Shown here: positions 53,877 to 64,000 of the stretch, in pieces | How the letters are laid out: every line of letters starts with the position of its first letter | Position numbering within the stretch: the first letter of the stretch is position 1 | NCBI RefSeq assembly: GCF_029227915.1 | Contig: NC_079886.1 | Span: 13,573,001 to 13,637,000 of the forward strand | Direction of reading: 5' to 3' | Length of the DNA stretch: 64,000 nucleotides | From: Hydractinia symbiolongicarpus | Taxonomy: Eukaryota > Cnidaria > Hydrozoa > Anthoathecata > Hydractiniidae | Made by a program: the position numbers and the translations under genes | Notes under the pieces: generated by a model | Database searches by the model: none | What the model was told of the DNA's origin: nothing | Seen by the model: the letters and a program-made list of their open reading frames with translations, nothing else

Positions 53877-55579
53877 TCTCTATAATAATAGCCGTCGTCT
53901 GTCTGTCTCTGCGCAACATGGCGGAGCAAGTAGTGAGACCCGCCGAAAATCCCCGCGGCCCTGCAGCTTTATTTCGAATCCCCGGCAGACCCCGTTTTTT
54001 TACCGGCCTTGCTTTGCCGCTCATTGTAATAAACCAATCACGAGGCTCCATTTTCGCTAATGACCAATCCAAGTGCTTCGCGGCCTCAACATGCCGACGG
54101 GAGGAAACATGCTACCCCTACGAAGGCCATTTTGGTTTGGAAGTGATGGTGTGAAGTTTGTAGGTTTCCTTTCAATCCTCCTTATTTCTTCTGAGTACTT
54201 TTTATCCTATAGAATTATTTAGTTTGTTTTCGCATGTTGAGGTAAATATTTCATCACGTTTTCTAGCTACGTATAAATCTTAAACAAACCAATTTTAAGT
54301 TTTTGGCTAGCTACAAAACGTACATTTTGAGGCAGCTAGCTATAGCTATCTTTATTTATTCCTATTCTTTTAAAGTTTTTATTCAGTTTGGTATATTGTT
54401 CTTTATTTTTATGTTGAAGTTGGGTCTACCTATCTAGCTCCTTTTAGCTCTACCTCTGGCTAAAAAGTGAAAGTAGCTAAATGCAGTTATAGGCAGCTAC
54501 CAATTTTATTACTGCTATATGAAAGCTTATGCTGAAAAATAAAATTGCTGAGTATATATTTTTTTAACTGAACTTGATAACGACAGGCGGTTTCCTGATT
54601 TTTTTTAAACTGAAGTCGCGATAAAGTTTTTTTAAAAATGGTGTTATGCCTATACTCATGTGCGACACAGTCTAGCTGTACTAAGCGCATAGTCCGGTGG
54701 TAACAACGGGCTGTTTCCTGTGTTTCTGTTTAACCGAAGTTGTGATAACATTTTTTACAGAAAAAAAGTACACACTGTTTACCTATACTAAGCACTCAGC
54801 TTAACATTTTTTTGAACTTTTCTCGGGAACATTCCCTGAAAAATAAAGAAGGTTGGCCAGCTGCTTTCGCTATGATGGGGTAACATTGAATTGTAATCTG
54901 GGTTTTTATTTTACCTAAGTTGTCGAAAGTTATTTTTTAAATAGTATATTACACCGGAAACACCATAAAGTTGTGTGCACTTCACTTGATTTTCTACACA
55001 CTATATGGCTGTACTAAAGCGCTTTACCTGAATGTGTGGCACAGTTGACGGTTCTTATTAATCACTCAATTTGGTGTTTAACGCTGGGTAACACAGCTAC
55101 TTGTGGCTTAACCCGCCGTTTCAACAGAGTGTATCCTGTGTTTTGTAAACCAAAGCTTCAATAGTTTTTTTGAATAGGGTCTTAAGCCTAAACGTGTCGC
55201 ACGATTTATCTGTACTAAGTGCTCAGTCCAGTGTCACAATTAATTTGTTAACCTTTACTGAAACTTATTTCGCAAAATAAAATAAAATTGACCAATTGTT
55301 TTTCCTATGACGGGGTAACAAATGGTTGTAAATTGTGTTTTTATTTTGGCTAAAGTTACAGTAGAGTTATATTTTCAAAAATACACTACAGCCGAAACAC
55401 TATAGTGTTGTGTGCGCTTTACTCGATTAAGGACATACTGCGTACCTGTACTAAAGCGCTCCACCTGACCGTGTAGTACAGTTTAAGGCTCTTATTAAGC
55501 GCTCCACATAGTGTTCAATGGCGGGTCACACCTTGACTTGTGGCTTACCCCGGCGTTTCGACGCCGGGTTTCCCGGCTA
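53877..55579 (+). mobile_element. Helitron-like unit 1 of the array, family A
   Basis: Starts TCTCTATAATAATAGCC, followed by GTCTGTCTGTCTC. Ends with CCCGGCGTTTCGACGCCGGG, an 8-bp perfect stem with a TTCG loop, then TTTCCCGGCTA. After the first 300 GC-rich bases the interior is an irregular run of roughly 110-bp units with phrases like CTGTACTAAGCGCTCAG and GTTTTTATTTAAACC. No transposase or helicase is present, so it is non-autonomous. Confidence 0.65.
53918..54154 (+). other. Conserved 78-codon ORF in a GC-rich captured segment (copy 1)
   Basis: AACATGGCG starts a frame (MAEQVVRPAENPRGPA, CYPYEGHFGLEVMV) also open in the copies at 55621-55857 and 59230-59466 with few changes. The segment also contains two CCAAT boxes (AACCAATCA, GACCAATCC). 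It may be a captured promoter or first exon of a host gene. Protein status is unproven. Confidence 0.35.
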
Positions 55580-57450
55580 TCTCTATAATAATAGCCGTCG
55601 TCTGTCTGTCTCTGCGCAACATGGCGGAGCAAGTAGCGAGACCCGCCGAAAATCTCCGCGGCCCTGCAGCTTTATTTCGAATCCCCGGCAGACCCCGTTT
55701 TTTTACCGGCCTTGCTTTGCCGCTCATTGTAATAAACCAATCACAAGGCTCCATTTTCACTAATGACCAATCCAAGTGCTTCGCGGCCTCAACATGCCGA
55801 CGGGAGGAAACATGCTACCCCTACGAAGGCCATTTTGGTTTGGAAGTGATGGTGTGAAGTTTGTAGGTTTCCTTTCAATCCTCCTTATTTCTTCTGAGTA
55901 CTTTTTATCCTATAGGATTATTTAGTTTGTTTTCACATGTTAAGGTGAATATTTCATCACGTTTTCTAGCTACGTATAAATCTTAAACAAACCAATTTTA
56001 AGTTTTTGGCTAGCTACAAAACGTACATTTTGAGGCAGCTAGCTATAGCTAGCTTTATTTATTCCTATACTTTTAAAGTTTTTATTGAGTTTGGTATATT
56101 ATTATTTATTTTTATGTTGAAGTTTGGTCTACCTAGCTAGCTCCTCTTTTAGCTACATCCTGCTAAAAAGTGAAAGTAGCCAAATGCAGTTTGGCTGCAA
56201 GTGAAAGTAGCCAAATGCAGTTTGGCTGCAACACAATTCTTAACAATTCTTATGCTAAATGCAGTTGGCAGCGGCCACTTTTAATGCTGATTTAAAAATT
56301 TGTTATGCAAAATAAAATTGCTGAGTAATTTTTTAAACTGAACCGGGTTAATGCCAGGCTGTTCACTGATTTCTTTTAAAACCGAAGCGATAAGGATTTT
56401 TGGAAAATGGTATTACCCCTATGCTCATGTATGACACGATTCACCTGTTAAGCGCTCAGCCTGGTGTTAACGACGGGCTGTTTCCTGTGTTTTTATTTAA
56501 ACCGTTGTGATAAATTTTATTTGGAAAATTTTATTACGCCTGTTACTCATGTATGACACTATTTACATGTTAAGTGCTCAGCCTGGTGTTAATGACGTGC
56601 TTTTTCCGTGTTTTTATTTAATCCGTTGTGATAAAGTTTTTTTACCTGCAATAAACATTCAACCTGGTGTTAACAACAGGGTGTTTTGTGTGTTTTTTAT
56701 TTAAATTGAAGTTGCGATAAGTTTTTTTGGGAAAAGGCTATTATGGCTATAACGCATGTGTGACACCATTTACCTGTACTAAGTGCTCAGTCCGGTGTCA
56801 TGATTAATTTGTTAAGGTTTACTGAAACGTACTCCTCAAAATAAAATAATATTGACTATTTTCTTTTCTTATGACGGGGTAACAACAGGTTGTAAACTGT
56901 GTTTTTATTTCGGTTAAAGTTGCAGTAAAGTTATATATATACATATATTTTTAAAAAGTACATTACAACCGAAACACTATAATGTTGTGTGAGCTTTACT
57001 CAATTCACGACATATTCTGCATACCTGTACTAGATCACTCCAATTATGGAGTTTTTTTTAGTTTTTTTATGGGGTAACAACTGGGTTTTTTCTGTGTTTT
57101 AAGTTAAACCGAAATTGCAGTAAAGTTTTTTATGAAAAGGGTATTATGCGTTCTCGGCCCACTGTCATGATTAAGTTTTGAACTTTTACGGAAACTTATT
57201 CCGCAAAATAAAATAATATTGCCCGATTGTTTTTGCTATGGCAGAGTAACAACGGTTTGTAAACTGTTTTAATTCAGCTTTTGTTGCGGAAAATTATTTT
57301 TTTTAAATATCTTACAGTCGCAACACTGCAATGGTGTGTGCCCTCCACTTGATTTACGACATACTGCATACCCGTACTAAAGCGCTCCACCTCACCGGGT
57401 CGCACAGTTTGCGGTTCACCCGGCGTTTCGACGCCGGGTCTCCCAGCTAG
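55580..57450 (+). mobile_element. Helitron-like unit 2 of the array, family A
   Basis: The first 650 bases are almost identical to unit 1. The rest has a different number of internal units. It ends CCCGGCGTTTCGACGCCGGG, TCTCCCAGCTAG at 57450, then TCTC of the next unit. An internal 28-base phrase (AGTGAAAGTAGCCAAATGCA) is duplicated in tandem near 56175-56230. Confidence 0.65.
55621..55857 (+). other. Conserved 78-codon ORF (copy 2)
   Basis: Same frame and length as copies 1 and 3. Differences are single-base and none makes a stop. Confidence 0.35.
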
Positions 57451-59188
57451 TCTCTATAATAATAGCCGTCGTCTGTCTGTCTGTTCAAAAGGGTTACTGA
57501 TATTCCTTTGATCTTTCCGTGAATTTTTAGAAAACAGGGGGTTGTTTAATGGAAAACTTTATAATTAATTGAACTAAACTCAAGAAATTAATTTATTACC
57601 TTAATTAATTTAATTACTTTAATTTATTGCCATAAGTAAGAAAAGTAAATTTAGCGATAAAAATGAATGCATTATTTTAATACGCCATTTTTAATAATAA
57701 TTACCCCCGTGACCTCAATCGCCGTTTTCGCTCAGAAGCTACAGAAAACAAATGGGACAGTTTACTGATAATTTTACTGACTTTGTTTTGACCGCTCGCA
57801 CATAATACACCAATCAAAACACTTGATTGTTTAAAAAACAATCAAGTGTAATATAATGTAATATAATAATAAATAATAAATATATAATAATGTAATATAA
57901 TGTAAGATAATGGTGGGTCAGTGCTGTTTGTAAGTCTGTTTCAATTTTTGTGTACTATAAGCTTTTTATTTTCGTAATATTGTTTTTTTGTATGTTCTAA
58001 AATGTTAAGATAAATACATTGTCACGTTTTTAGTCACGTACAGATCTTAAACGCGCCAGTTTTGGATTTTTGGCTAGGAACGAAGATTTTGGAGGCTAGC
58101 TAGCTAGAACCTTACTTATTACTATTCTGTATGGTATAACAGCTTTTATCCTACCCAACATTTATTTTTGTGTTGAGACTGTAGCCATTTAGCTAGCTCC
58201 TATCTTTGGCTAAAAAGTGAGAGCATAAAAATGCAGTTTGGCTACAACAATATTCTTAAACAAAAAGTGTTATGCTAAGTGCAGTTAGCTAGGTACCTAC
58301 ATCTGTTTTTATTTTTTCCTGAAAACTTTTTGTGCAAATAAAATGACTGACAGATTATTTTTGCTGAACCGGTAATGACAGGCTGTTCCCTGTGTTTTCA
58401 TTAAAACCGATGTTGCAATGAAGTTTTTTTGGAAAGGGCTATTACGCGTATACGCCTGTTCAACTCTGTTTTACTATACTAAGCGGTTAGCCCAGTGTTA
58501 ACAACATACTGTTGTTTTTGGTAAAGGCTGTTACGCCTATACGCATGTACAACGTGGTTTTCCTGTACTAAGGGGTCAACCCAATGTGTCAATTCATTTT
58601 TAAACTTTCTCGGTAATCACGTCTGTACGGATGTGCAACAATGTTTACTTGGACTAACCGCTCAGCCCTGTTGTGTTTTTTTAAACAGAGTCTGTGAAAG
58701 TTTTTTCCAAAGGCGTATTATTCCTATACGCCTGTGCAACACGGTTTAACTGTAGTAAGCGCTTAGCCCAGTGTCACGATAAATTTTTTAACTTTCACAA
58801 AAACTTATTCCGCAAAATAAAAAAATATTGACTTATTGTTTTTGCTATGATGGGGTACCGACTGTTGTTTGCAAACTGTGTTTTTATTTCAGCTATCGTT
58901 GCGGGAAATGTTTTTTGAAAAATATGTTACAGTCGCAAGACTATAATGGTGTATGCGCTTCACTTAATTTACGACATACTGTATACCTGTACTAAAGTGC
59001 TCCACCTGGTCGTGTGGCACAGTTTACGGCTCTTATTAAGCGCTCCACAGAGTGTTCAACGTCAGGTCACACCTTGACTTTGGCCTACCCCGGCGTTTTG
59101 ACACCGGGGTAAGCCAAATGCGAGACGCGTTTAAGTGGTATAAAAAGGATGGGCGGACCCGTGGATTTTTCCACGGGCCATCGACTAG
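57451..59188 (+). mobile_element. Helitron-like unit 3 of the array, chimeric end
   Basis: Same 5' end (TCTCTATAATAATAGCC, GTCTGTCTGTCTG) but a different front part, AT-rich and without the 78-codon ORF. Near its right end it carries a diverged family A hairpin (CCCCGGCGTTTTGACACC, 59091), followed by a family B terminus: CCCGTGGATTTTTCCACGGG and CCATCGACTAG at 59188. It looks like two elements fused or read-through at the 3' end. Confidence 0.55.
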
Positions 59189-60744
59189 TCTCTATTATAA
59201 TAGCCGTATTTTGTCTGTCTCTGCGCAACATGGCGGAGCAAGTAGCGAGACATACGGAAAATCCCCGCGGCCCTGCAGCTTTATTTCGAATCCCCGGCAG
59301 ACCCCGTTTTTTTACCGGCCTTGCTTTGCCGCTCATTGTAATAAACCAATCACGAGGCTCCATTTTCACAAATGACCAATCCAAGTGCTTCGCGGCCTCA
59401 ACATGCCGACGGGAGGAAACATGCTACCCCTACGAAGGCCATTTTGGTTTGGAAGTGATGGTGTGAAGTTTGTAGGTTTCCTTTCAATCCTCCTTATTTC
59501 TTCTGACTACTTTTTATCCTATAGGATTATTTAGTTTGTTTTCACATGTTAAGGTGAATATTTCATCACGTTTTCTAGCTACGTATAAATCTTAAACAAA
59601 CCAATTTTAAGTTTTTGGCTAGCTACAAAACGTACATTTTGAGGCAGCTAGCTATAGCTAGCTTTATTTATTCCTATACTTTTAAAGTTTTTATTGAGTT
59701 TGGTATATTATTATTTATTTTTATGTTGAAGTTGGGTCTACCTAGCTAGCTCCTCTTTTAGCTACATCCTGCTAAAAAGTGAAAGTAGCCAAATGCAGTT
59801 TGGCTGCAAGTGAAAGTAGCCAAATGCAGTTTGGCTGCAACACAATTCTTAACAATTCTTATGCTAAATGGAGTTGGCAGCGGCCACTTTTATTACTGAT
59901 TTAAAAATTTATTATGCAAAATAAAATTGCTGAGTAATTTTTTAAACTGAACCGGGTTAATGCCAGGCTGTTCACTGATTTCTTTTAAAACCAAAGCGAT
60001 AAGGATTTTTGGAAAATGGTATTACCCATATGCTCATGTATGACACGATTCACCTGTTAAGCGCTCAGCCTGGTGTTAACGACGGGCTGTTTCCTGTGTT
60101 TTTATTTAAACTGTTGTGATAAATTTTATTTGGAAAATTTTATTACGCCTGTTACTCATGTATGACACAATTTACATGTTAAGTGGTGTTAATGACGTGC
60201 TTTTTCCGTGTTTTTATTTAATCCGTTGTGATAAAGTTTTTTTACCTGCAATAAACATTCAACCTGGTGTTAACAACAGGGTGTTTTGTGTGTTTTTTAT
60301 TTAAATTGAAGTTGTGATAAGTTTTTTTGGGAAAAGGCTATTATGGCTATAACGCATGTGTGACACCATTTACCTGTACTAAGTGCTCAGTCCGGTGTCA
60401 TGATTAATTTGTTAGGGTTTACTGAAACGTACTCCGCAAAATAAAATAAAATTGACCAATTGTTTTTCCTATGACGGGGTAACGAATGGTTGTAAATTGT
60501 GTTTTTATTTTGGCTAAAGTTACAGTAGAGTTATATTTTCAAAAATACACTACAGCCGAAACACTATAGTGTTGTGTGCGCTTTACTTGATTAACGACAT
60601 ACTGCGTACCTGTACTAAAGCGCTCCACCTGACCGTGTAGTACAGTTTACGGCTCTTATTAAGCGCTCCACATAGTGTTCAATGGCGGGTCACACCTTGA
60701 CTTGTGGCTTACCCCGGCGTTTCGACGCCGGGTTTCCCGGCTAG
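59189..60744 (+). mobile_element. Helitron-like unit 4 of the array, family A
   Basis: Nearly identical to unit 2 over most of its length, with small deletions. Ends CCCGGCGTTTCGACGCCGGG, TTTCCCGGCTAG at 60744, followed by T as expected for insertion at an AT dinucleotide. Confidence 0.65.
59230..59466 (+). other. Conserved 78-codon ORF (copy 3)
   Basis: Same length and frame as the other two, with a few changes (such as RHTENPRGP). No stop gained. Confidence 0.35.
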
Positions 60745-60949
60745 TATATTTTATATTGTTTTATTAAATTTGAAGCTGGCTAGGTAAATTTGTATATATC
60801 TTTGCTTCAGTGCTTCAAAAGAACCTTATTTTCTTTATCTTAGCTTTTTTAATTGGAGGTGCGGCTTATAAGCATGAAACATACATGATGGTGCGTTATA
60901 AGGATTCTGGTAAATTTGATTTCTTTCAGAAATGTACAATCGGCTACTA

Positions 60950-61248
60950 GAAATATTATTGAACGAGCTTTGTCCTCTTCATATCCAAATTTTCAAGGTT
61001 AAAATTGGTTGAATTGAAAGATAGCGAACTCTTGTGCCGATATATTGGCGATTTGCACACTTCATAATTTTTCAATTACTGAAAACCTGCGAAACAATGA
61101 AGACAGTGAAGATTTTTTAATTGATGCAGAAGTTAAGGTTAACAACTGCAGATATAACAACCTTATTTACGGCTCTGCCTTTAAAGACGCTGGGAAAAAA
61201 CGGGATGATACAGTAAAAAATTTCTTTTTAAAGTTGGTTTGGTTATAA
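60950..61248 (+). pseudogene. PIF/Harbinger transposase C-terminal remnant
   Basis: Segments RNIIERALSSS, then after stops a region ending LAICTLHNFSI and GKKRDDTVKNFFLK. In Harbinger (DDE_Tnp_4) transposases the final part has a helix R-I-I-E-R-x-F and the motif C-x-LHN-(F/I) before a tail of this kind. The front two-thirds with the catalytic Asp residues is missing or unrecognisable. The Myb-like partner gene lies just downstream on the other strand, as in Harbinger elements. Confidence 0.5.
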
Positions 61249-61310
61249 TCAACGTGTAATGTTACAAAAAACTTGTTACCAAAATAAAAAGTTAAAGTTT
61301 GTAAATTAAT

Positions 61311-61559
61311 CTATAGATTTTTCCATCCTCTCTCTATGTTTTTTTTGCACACATCCTCTTCTTCTTTACTAACCTCCTCTTTTAAATTGGCTGTAGTAAC
61401 GTCAGCTTGATTTCTGTCAATTTTTTCTGATGGCTGAAGAAAAGCATCTTTAGATTGTTCGTACACTGGGTTGAAGTTCGGTTTATTGCCCATAAGTGCG
61501 TCTAACTGTTCGTAATATTGCAACGTTTTTCTATTTTCTGTTTGCCAACGTATGCAGAC
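61311..61559 (-). pseudogene. Myb/SANT-like Harbinger partner protein, last exon
   Basis: Acceptor ttatatgtag, then an open frame: CIRWQTENRKTLQYYEQLDA, LMGNKPNFNPVYEQ and an acidic C-terminus to the stop at 61311. The pattern YEQLDALMG...NFNPVY is the end of the Myb/SANT-like DNA-binding domain found in Harbinger-associated proteins. The preceding exon with the domain's front was not found, so the copy is probably dead or I missed the exon. Confidence 0.45.
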
Positions 61560-61895
61560 CTACATATAAAAGTAAAGGTGTTATTTATTTTGTTATCCGT
61601 TGAAAACTTAAAGCATGGTTGCAATAAAGTAGGGCCTGGACCCATGTTGGAAAATCTTTTTTCAGAAGTCATCAGTTTAATTGGGATGAGAAGAAAATCA
61701 TTGACAGAGAATCCAGAACAACGGCCAGGAAGATTAAAGAAACCATCAATAGTGTAGCACGTAACAAACACATAAACAGCATCTCGTATCAACTTCCTGA
61801 GATTTGGTTACCAGCCCTACAGAAGAAGTAGTTACCTACATCTAGGTCCGAAAATTTTAATTACCGTAATTAGCTGTAATTATCAGCTCGTTTCT

Positions 61896-61943
61896 GATTG
61901 GTTAATTTTTATGAATTATGATCCTCTGCAATTATATAAATAC
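61896..61943 (+). promoter_or_regulatory. Possible core promoter (inverted CCAAT and TATA)
   Basis: GATTGG at 61896-61901 and TATATAAATA at 61933-61943 are placed at a promoter-like distance. The next open frame (62112-62345, 77 codons) has no known family and runs into satellite sequence, so the target is unclear. Confidence 0.25.
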
Positions 61944-62259
61944 ATGCTCAACATCATTTTACTTTGCCCGATGATTGGAGAAGGATCATGTTCAAGAAAT
62001 GATAAACTTTCCACAGTAATTTCTCTGTCTTCTTTGTAGTTAATCCTCACATTTGTTTCCTCTAATATCGAACGCTAAAGAAAAGGGGCAAAAGCTCATT
62101 TAATTAAGAAAATGCTGGCAGGAGAATTGTTTAATCTCCCTGTATCTTCATTCATGAAAAGAACACAAGAAGACATTCAGAACCAATGTGTGTCTAAATT
62201 AACTTTCGCATGTTTCAAAATACCCTTGCCAGAACAGTCAAACATTGGATTAGGCTTAT

Positions 62260-64000
62260 CACGGTTCCATGCGACCAAACAGGTGGTAATCAGTCTAGTC
62301 CTTCAAGTTTTTAAGGACAACTGCGTTCTAAGTCGTTTTCATTAGTGTCAGGCCCTTAAGAGGCAATCAACCACGTGCTCAGGCATCTAAAGGCTTTAAT
62401 ATTACAGCCTAGTAAGGAGTCTACACGTAAATCACGTGGTTCCACATGCCCAGACAGGCGGCCATTGCTCTAGTCCTTTCAACCTCAATCGACTACGATG
62501 TATTAAGGTGCTTTCCTTAGGGCCAGGTTTCTTACGACGCTGCTAACTACGCGCACAGGCTTTTAAGACCTCTAATATGTTCTTTTACGGTCTAATAAGG
62601 AGTCTTCACGTAAATCACGAGGTTCGACATGCCCAGACAGGTGGCCATCTGTCTACTCCTTTCAATCTCAATCGACTATGATGTATTAAGTCGTTTCCCT
62701 TAACACCAGGCTGTTAGGAAACTGCTAACTACGTGCACAGGCGTTTTAAGTCCTGTAATATGGCCTTTTAAGATCAAATAAGAAGACTACACGTAAATCA
62801 TGTTGTTCCAAGAGCGCAGACATGTGGCCTCTGATCAAGTCCCTTCAGTCTGAGTGGCCTACGGTGTCCAAAGTTGTATTTCTCAGTGCCAGGCCCATGG
62901 AACGTCGCTAATTACGTGCACAGGTCTGCAAAGCCTGTAATATAGCCTTTTACGGCCTAATAAGAAATCTACACGTAAATTGCGTGTTTACACGAGCCCA
63001 GAAAAGTGGCATCGGTCTACTCTTCTCAATCTCAATGGGCTACGTTGTATTAAGTTATTTTCCTTAGCACTAGGCCCTTAGAACGCTGCTAACTACTTGC
63101 ACAGACTTTCAAATTCTGTAATATGGCCATTTACGGTCTAATATGGAGAATACACGTAAATCAATTTGTTCCACTGTCGCAGACATGTGGTCATCTGTCG
63201 ATTCCTTTCAGTCTCAATGGACTACGATGTATTAAGTCGTTTTCCTGAACGTCAGGATTTTAGGACGCTATTTACTACGTGCACAAGCTTTTAAAGCCTC
63301 TAATATGGCCTCTTAGGCCTAGGATGCAATATATTAAGTCCTTTTTCCTTTTTATGAGCGCTAGGGTAAATAAATAAATAAATAAATGAATGAATGAATG
63401 AATGAATGAATGAATGAATGAATGAATGAATGAATGAATAAATGAATGAATGAGTAACTACTTGCGCTAGGTTCTTAGGAAGCCAGGTTTTTAGGACGCT
63501 GCTAACAACGCGCACAGTATTTTAAGGCCTGTAATATCTCCTTTCAAGGTCTAATAAGTTGTCTACGCGACATCACGTGTTTTTACGTGCCCACATAGGT
63601 GGCCATTGGTCTACTCCTTTCAATCTCAATATGTTACGATGTATTAAGTTGTTTTCCTTACCACTAGACCCTTAGAACGCTGTTAACTGCATGCACTGGT
63701 TTTAAAGCCTTTATGTGGCCTTTTACGGTCTAATGAGTAGTCTACTCGTAAATCACGCGTCCTCACGTGCCCAGACAGATGGCTATTGGTCTAGTCCTTT
63801 TAGTCTCAAAATACATGCAATCTTCTAAAACCTGTAATACGGCCTTTTTACGGCCTAATAAGTTGTCTACGCGAAATCACGTGTTTTCACGTGCCAACAT
63901 AGGTGACCATCGCTCTAGTCCTTTCAGACTCATTGGGGTACGGTGTAATAAATCGTTCTCCTGAGCACCACTCACAAGAACACTGGTAACTACGTGCACA
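62260..64000. repeat. Satellite DNA, monomers of roughly 175-195 bp, continuing past the window
   Basis: Repeated phrases define the unit: ACACGTAAATCACGTGG-type (62424, 62597, 62780, 62973, 63154, 63737), GGCCATTGGTCTACTCC, CTCAATCGACTACGATGTATTAAG, and GCTAACTACGTGCACAGG. Copies differ substantially, so the array is old. No array end is seen on the right. Short ORFs here are accidental. Confidence 0.85.
63370..63453. repeat. (AAAT)n/(TGAA)n microsatellite inside the satellite
   Basis: A run of AAAT units changing into TGAA units, inserted in one satellite monomer. It could be the tail of a lost retroposed element. Confidence 0.85.

Noticed and set aside
62260-64000. CRISPR-like array
   Set aside because: The units are long, diverged and lack short identical repeats with unique spacers; the DNA is eukaryotic satellite.

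Overview
The window looks like nuclear DNA of an invertebrate animal. It is AT-rich, has spliced genes with canonical GT/AG junctions, and is crowded with mobile elements of many classes. The mix (Polinton/Maverick, MULE with FLYWCH-like finger, Harbinger, non-LTR elements with APE-type endonuclease, Helitron-like arrays, GACGTC-rich MITEs, a GAB/DOS-type adaptor) suggests a cnidarian, perhaps a hydrozoan. That assignment is inference; no marker gene fixes it.

Host genes. (1) At the left edge, minus strand, lies a four-exon gene (2167 to beyond base 1) for a zinc-finger protein with a Mutator-like (MULE) transposase core. It is open in every part visible. (2) From about 12.6 to 52.1 kb, plus strand, runs a spliced gene for a PH-domain docking protein of the GAB/DOS kind. 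It has two alternative exons for the N-terminal half of the PH domain (12617-12864 and 14181-14508), both ending in the same phase. They are followed by the C-terminal PH exon (38957-39129), a short exon (39256-39338), a large exon with a tandem array of YDxP motifs (40550-42159) and a terminal exon (51923-52074).

Mobile DNA inside that gene. The intron between the PH exons holds a whole but decayed Polinton (about 18441-36448) with 210-bp terminal inverted repeats and a probable TATATA target duplication. It carries about 19 recognisable genes: protein-primed DNA polymerase B, packaging ATPase, RVE integrase, major capsid protein, a probable penton protein, several membrane and coiled-coil proteins, an HNH-like protein, two SAP/HeH-like proteins, a zinc ribbon and a repeat protein resembling DUF4116. 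Most are broken by stops or frameshifts, but the capsid gene has only one stop and a few small genes are intact. Its polymerase gene was later hit by a non-LTR retrotransposon (21117-23695, ATGAT duplication). The same intron also holds inverted-repeat elements and Helitron-like pieces.

Other regions. 4.4-12.6 kb holds a Helitron-like copy, GACGTC-rich repeats, a 2.5-kb inverted-repeat transposon with a CXC-domain remnant and nested retrotransposon, and a 625-bp foldback element. 39.5-40.2 kb is an octamer minisatellite. 42.6-45.6 kb holds poly-A-tailed and SINE-like repeats. 47.8-50.3 kb is a second non-LTR element. 53.7-60.7 kb is a head-to-tail array of Helitron-like units with 3' hairpins. 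60.9-61.6 kb is a Harbinger remnant. 62.3-64.0 kb is satellite DNA continuing past the right edge.
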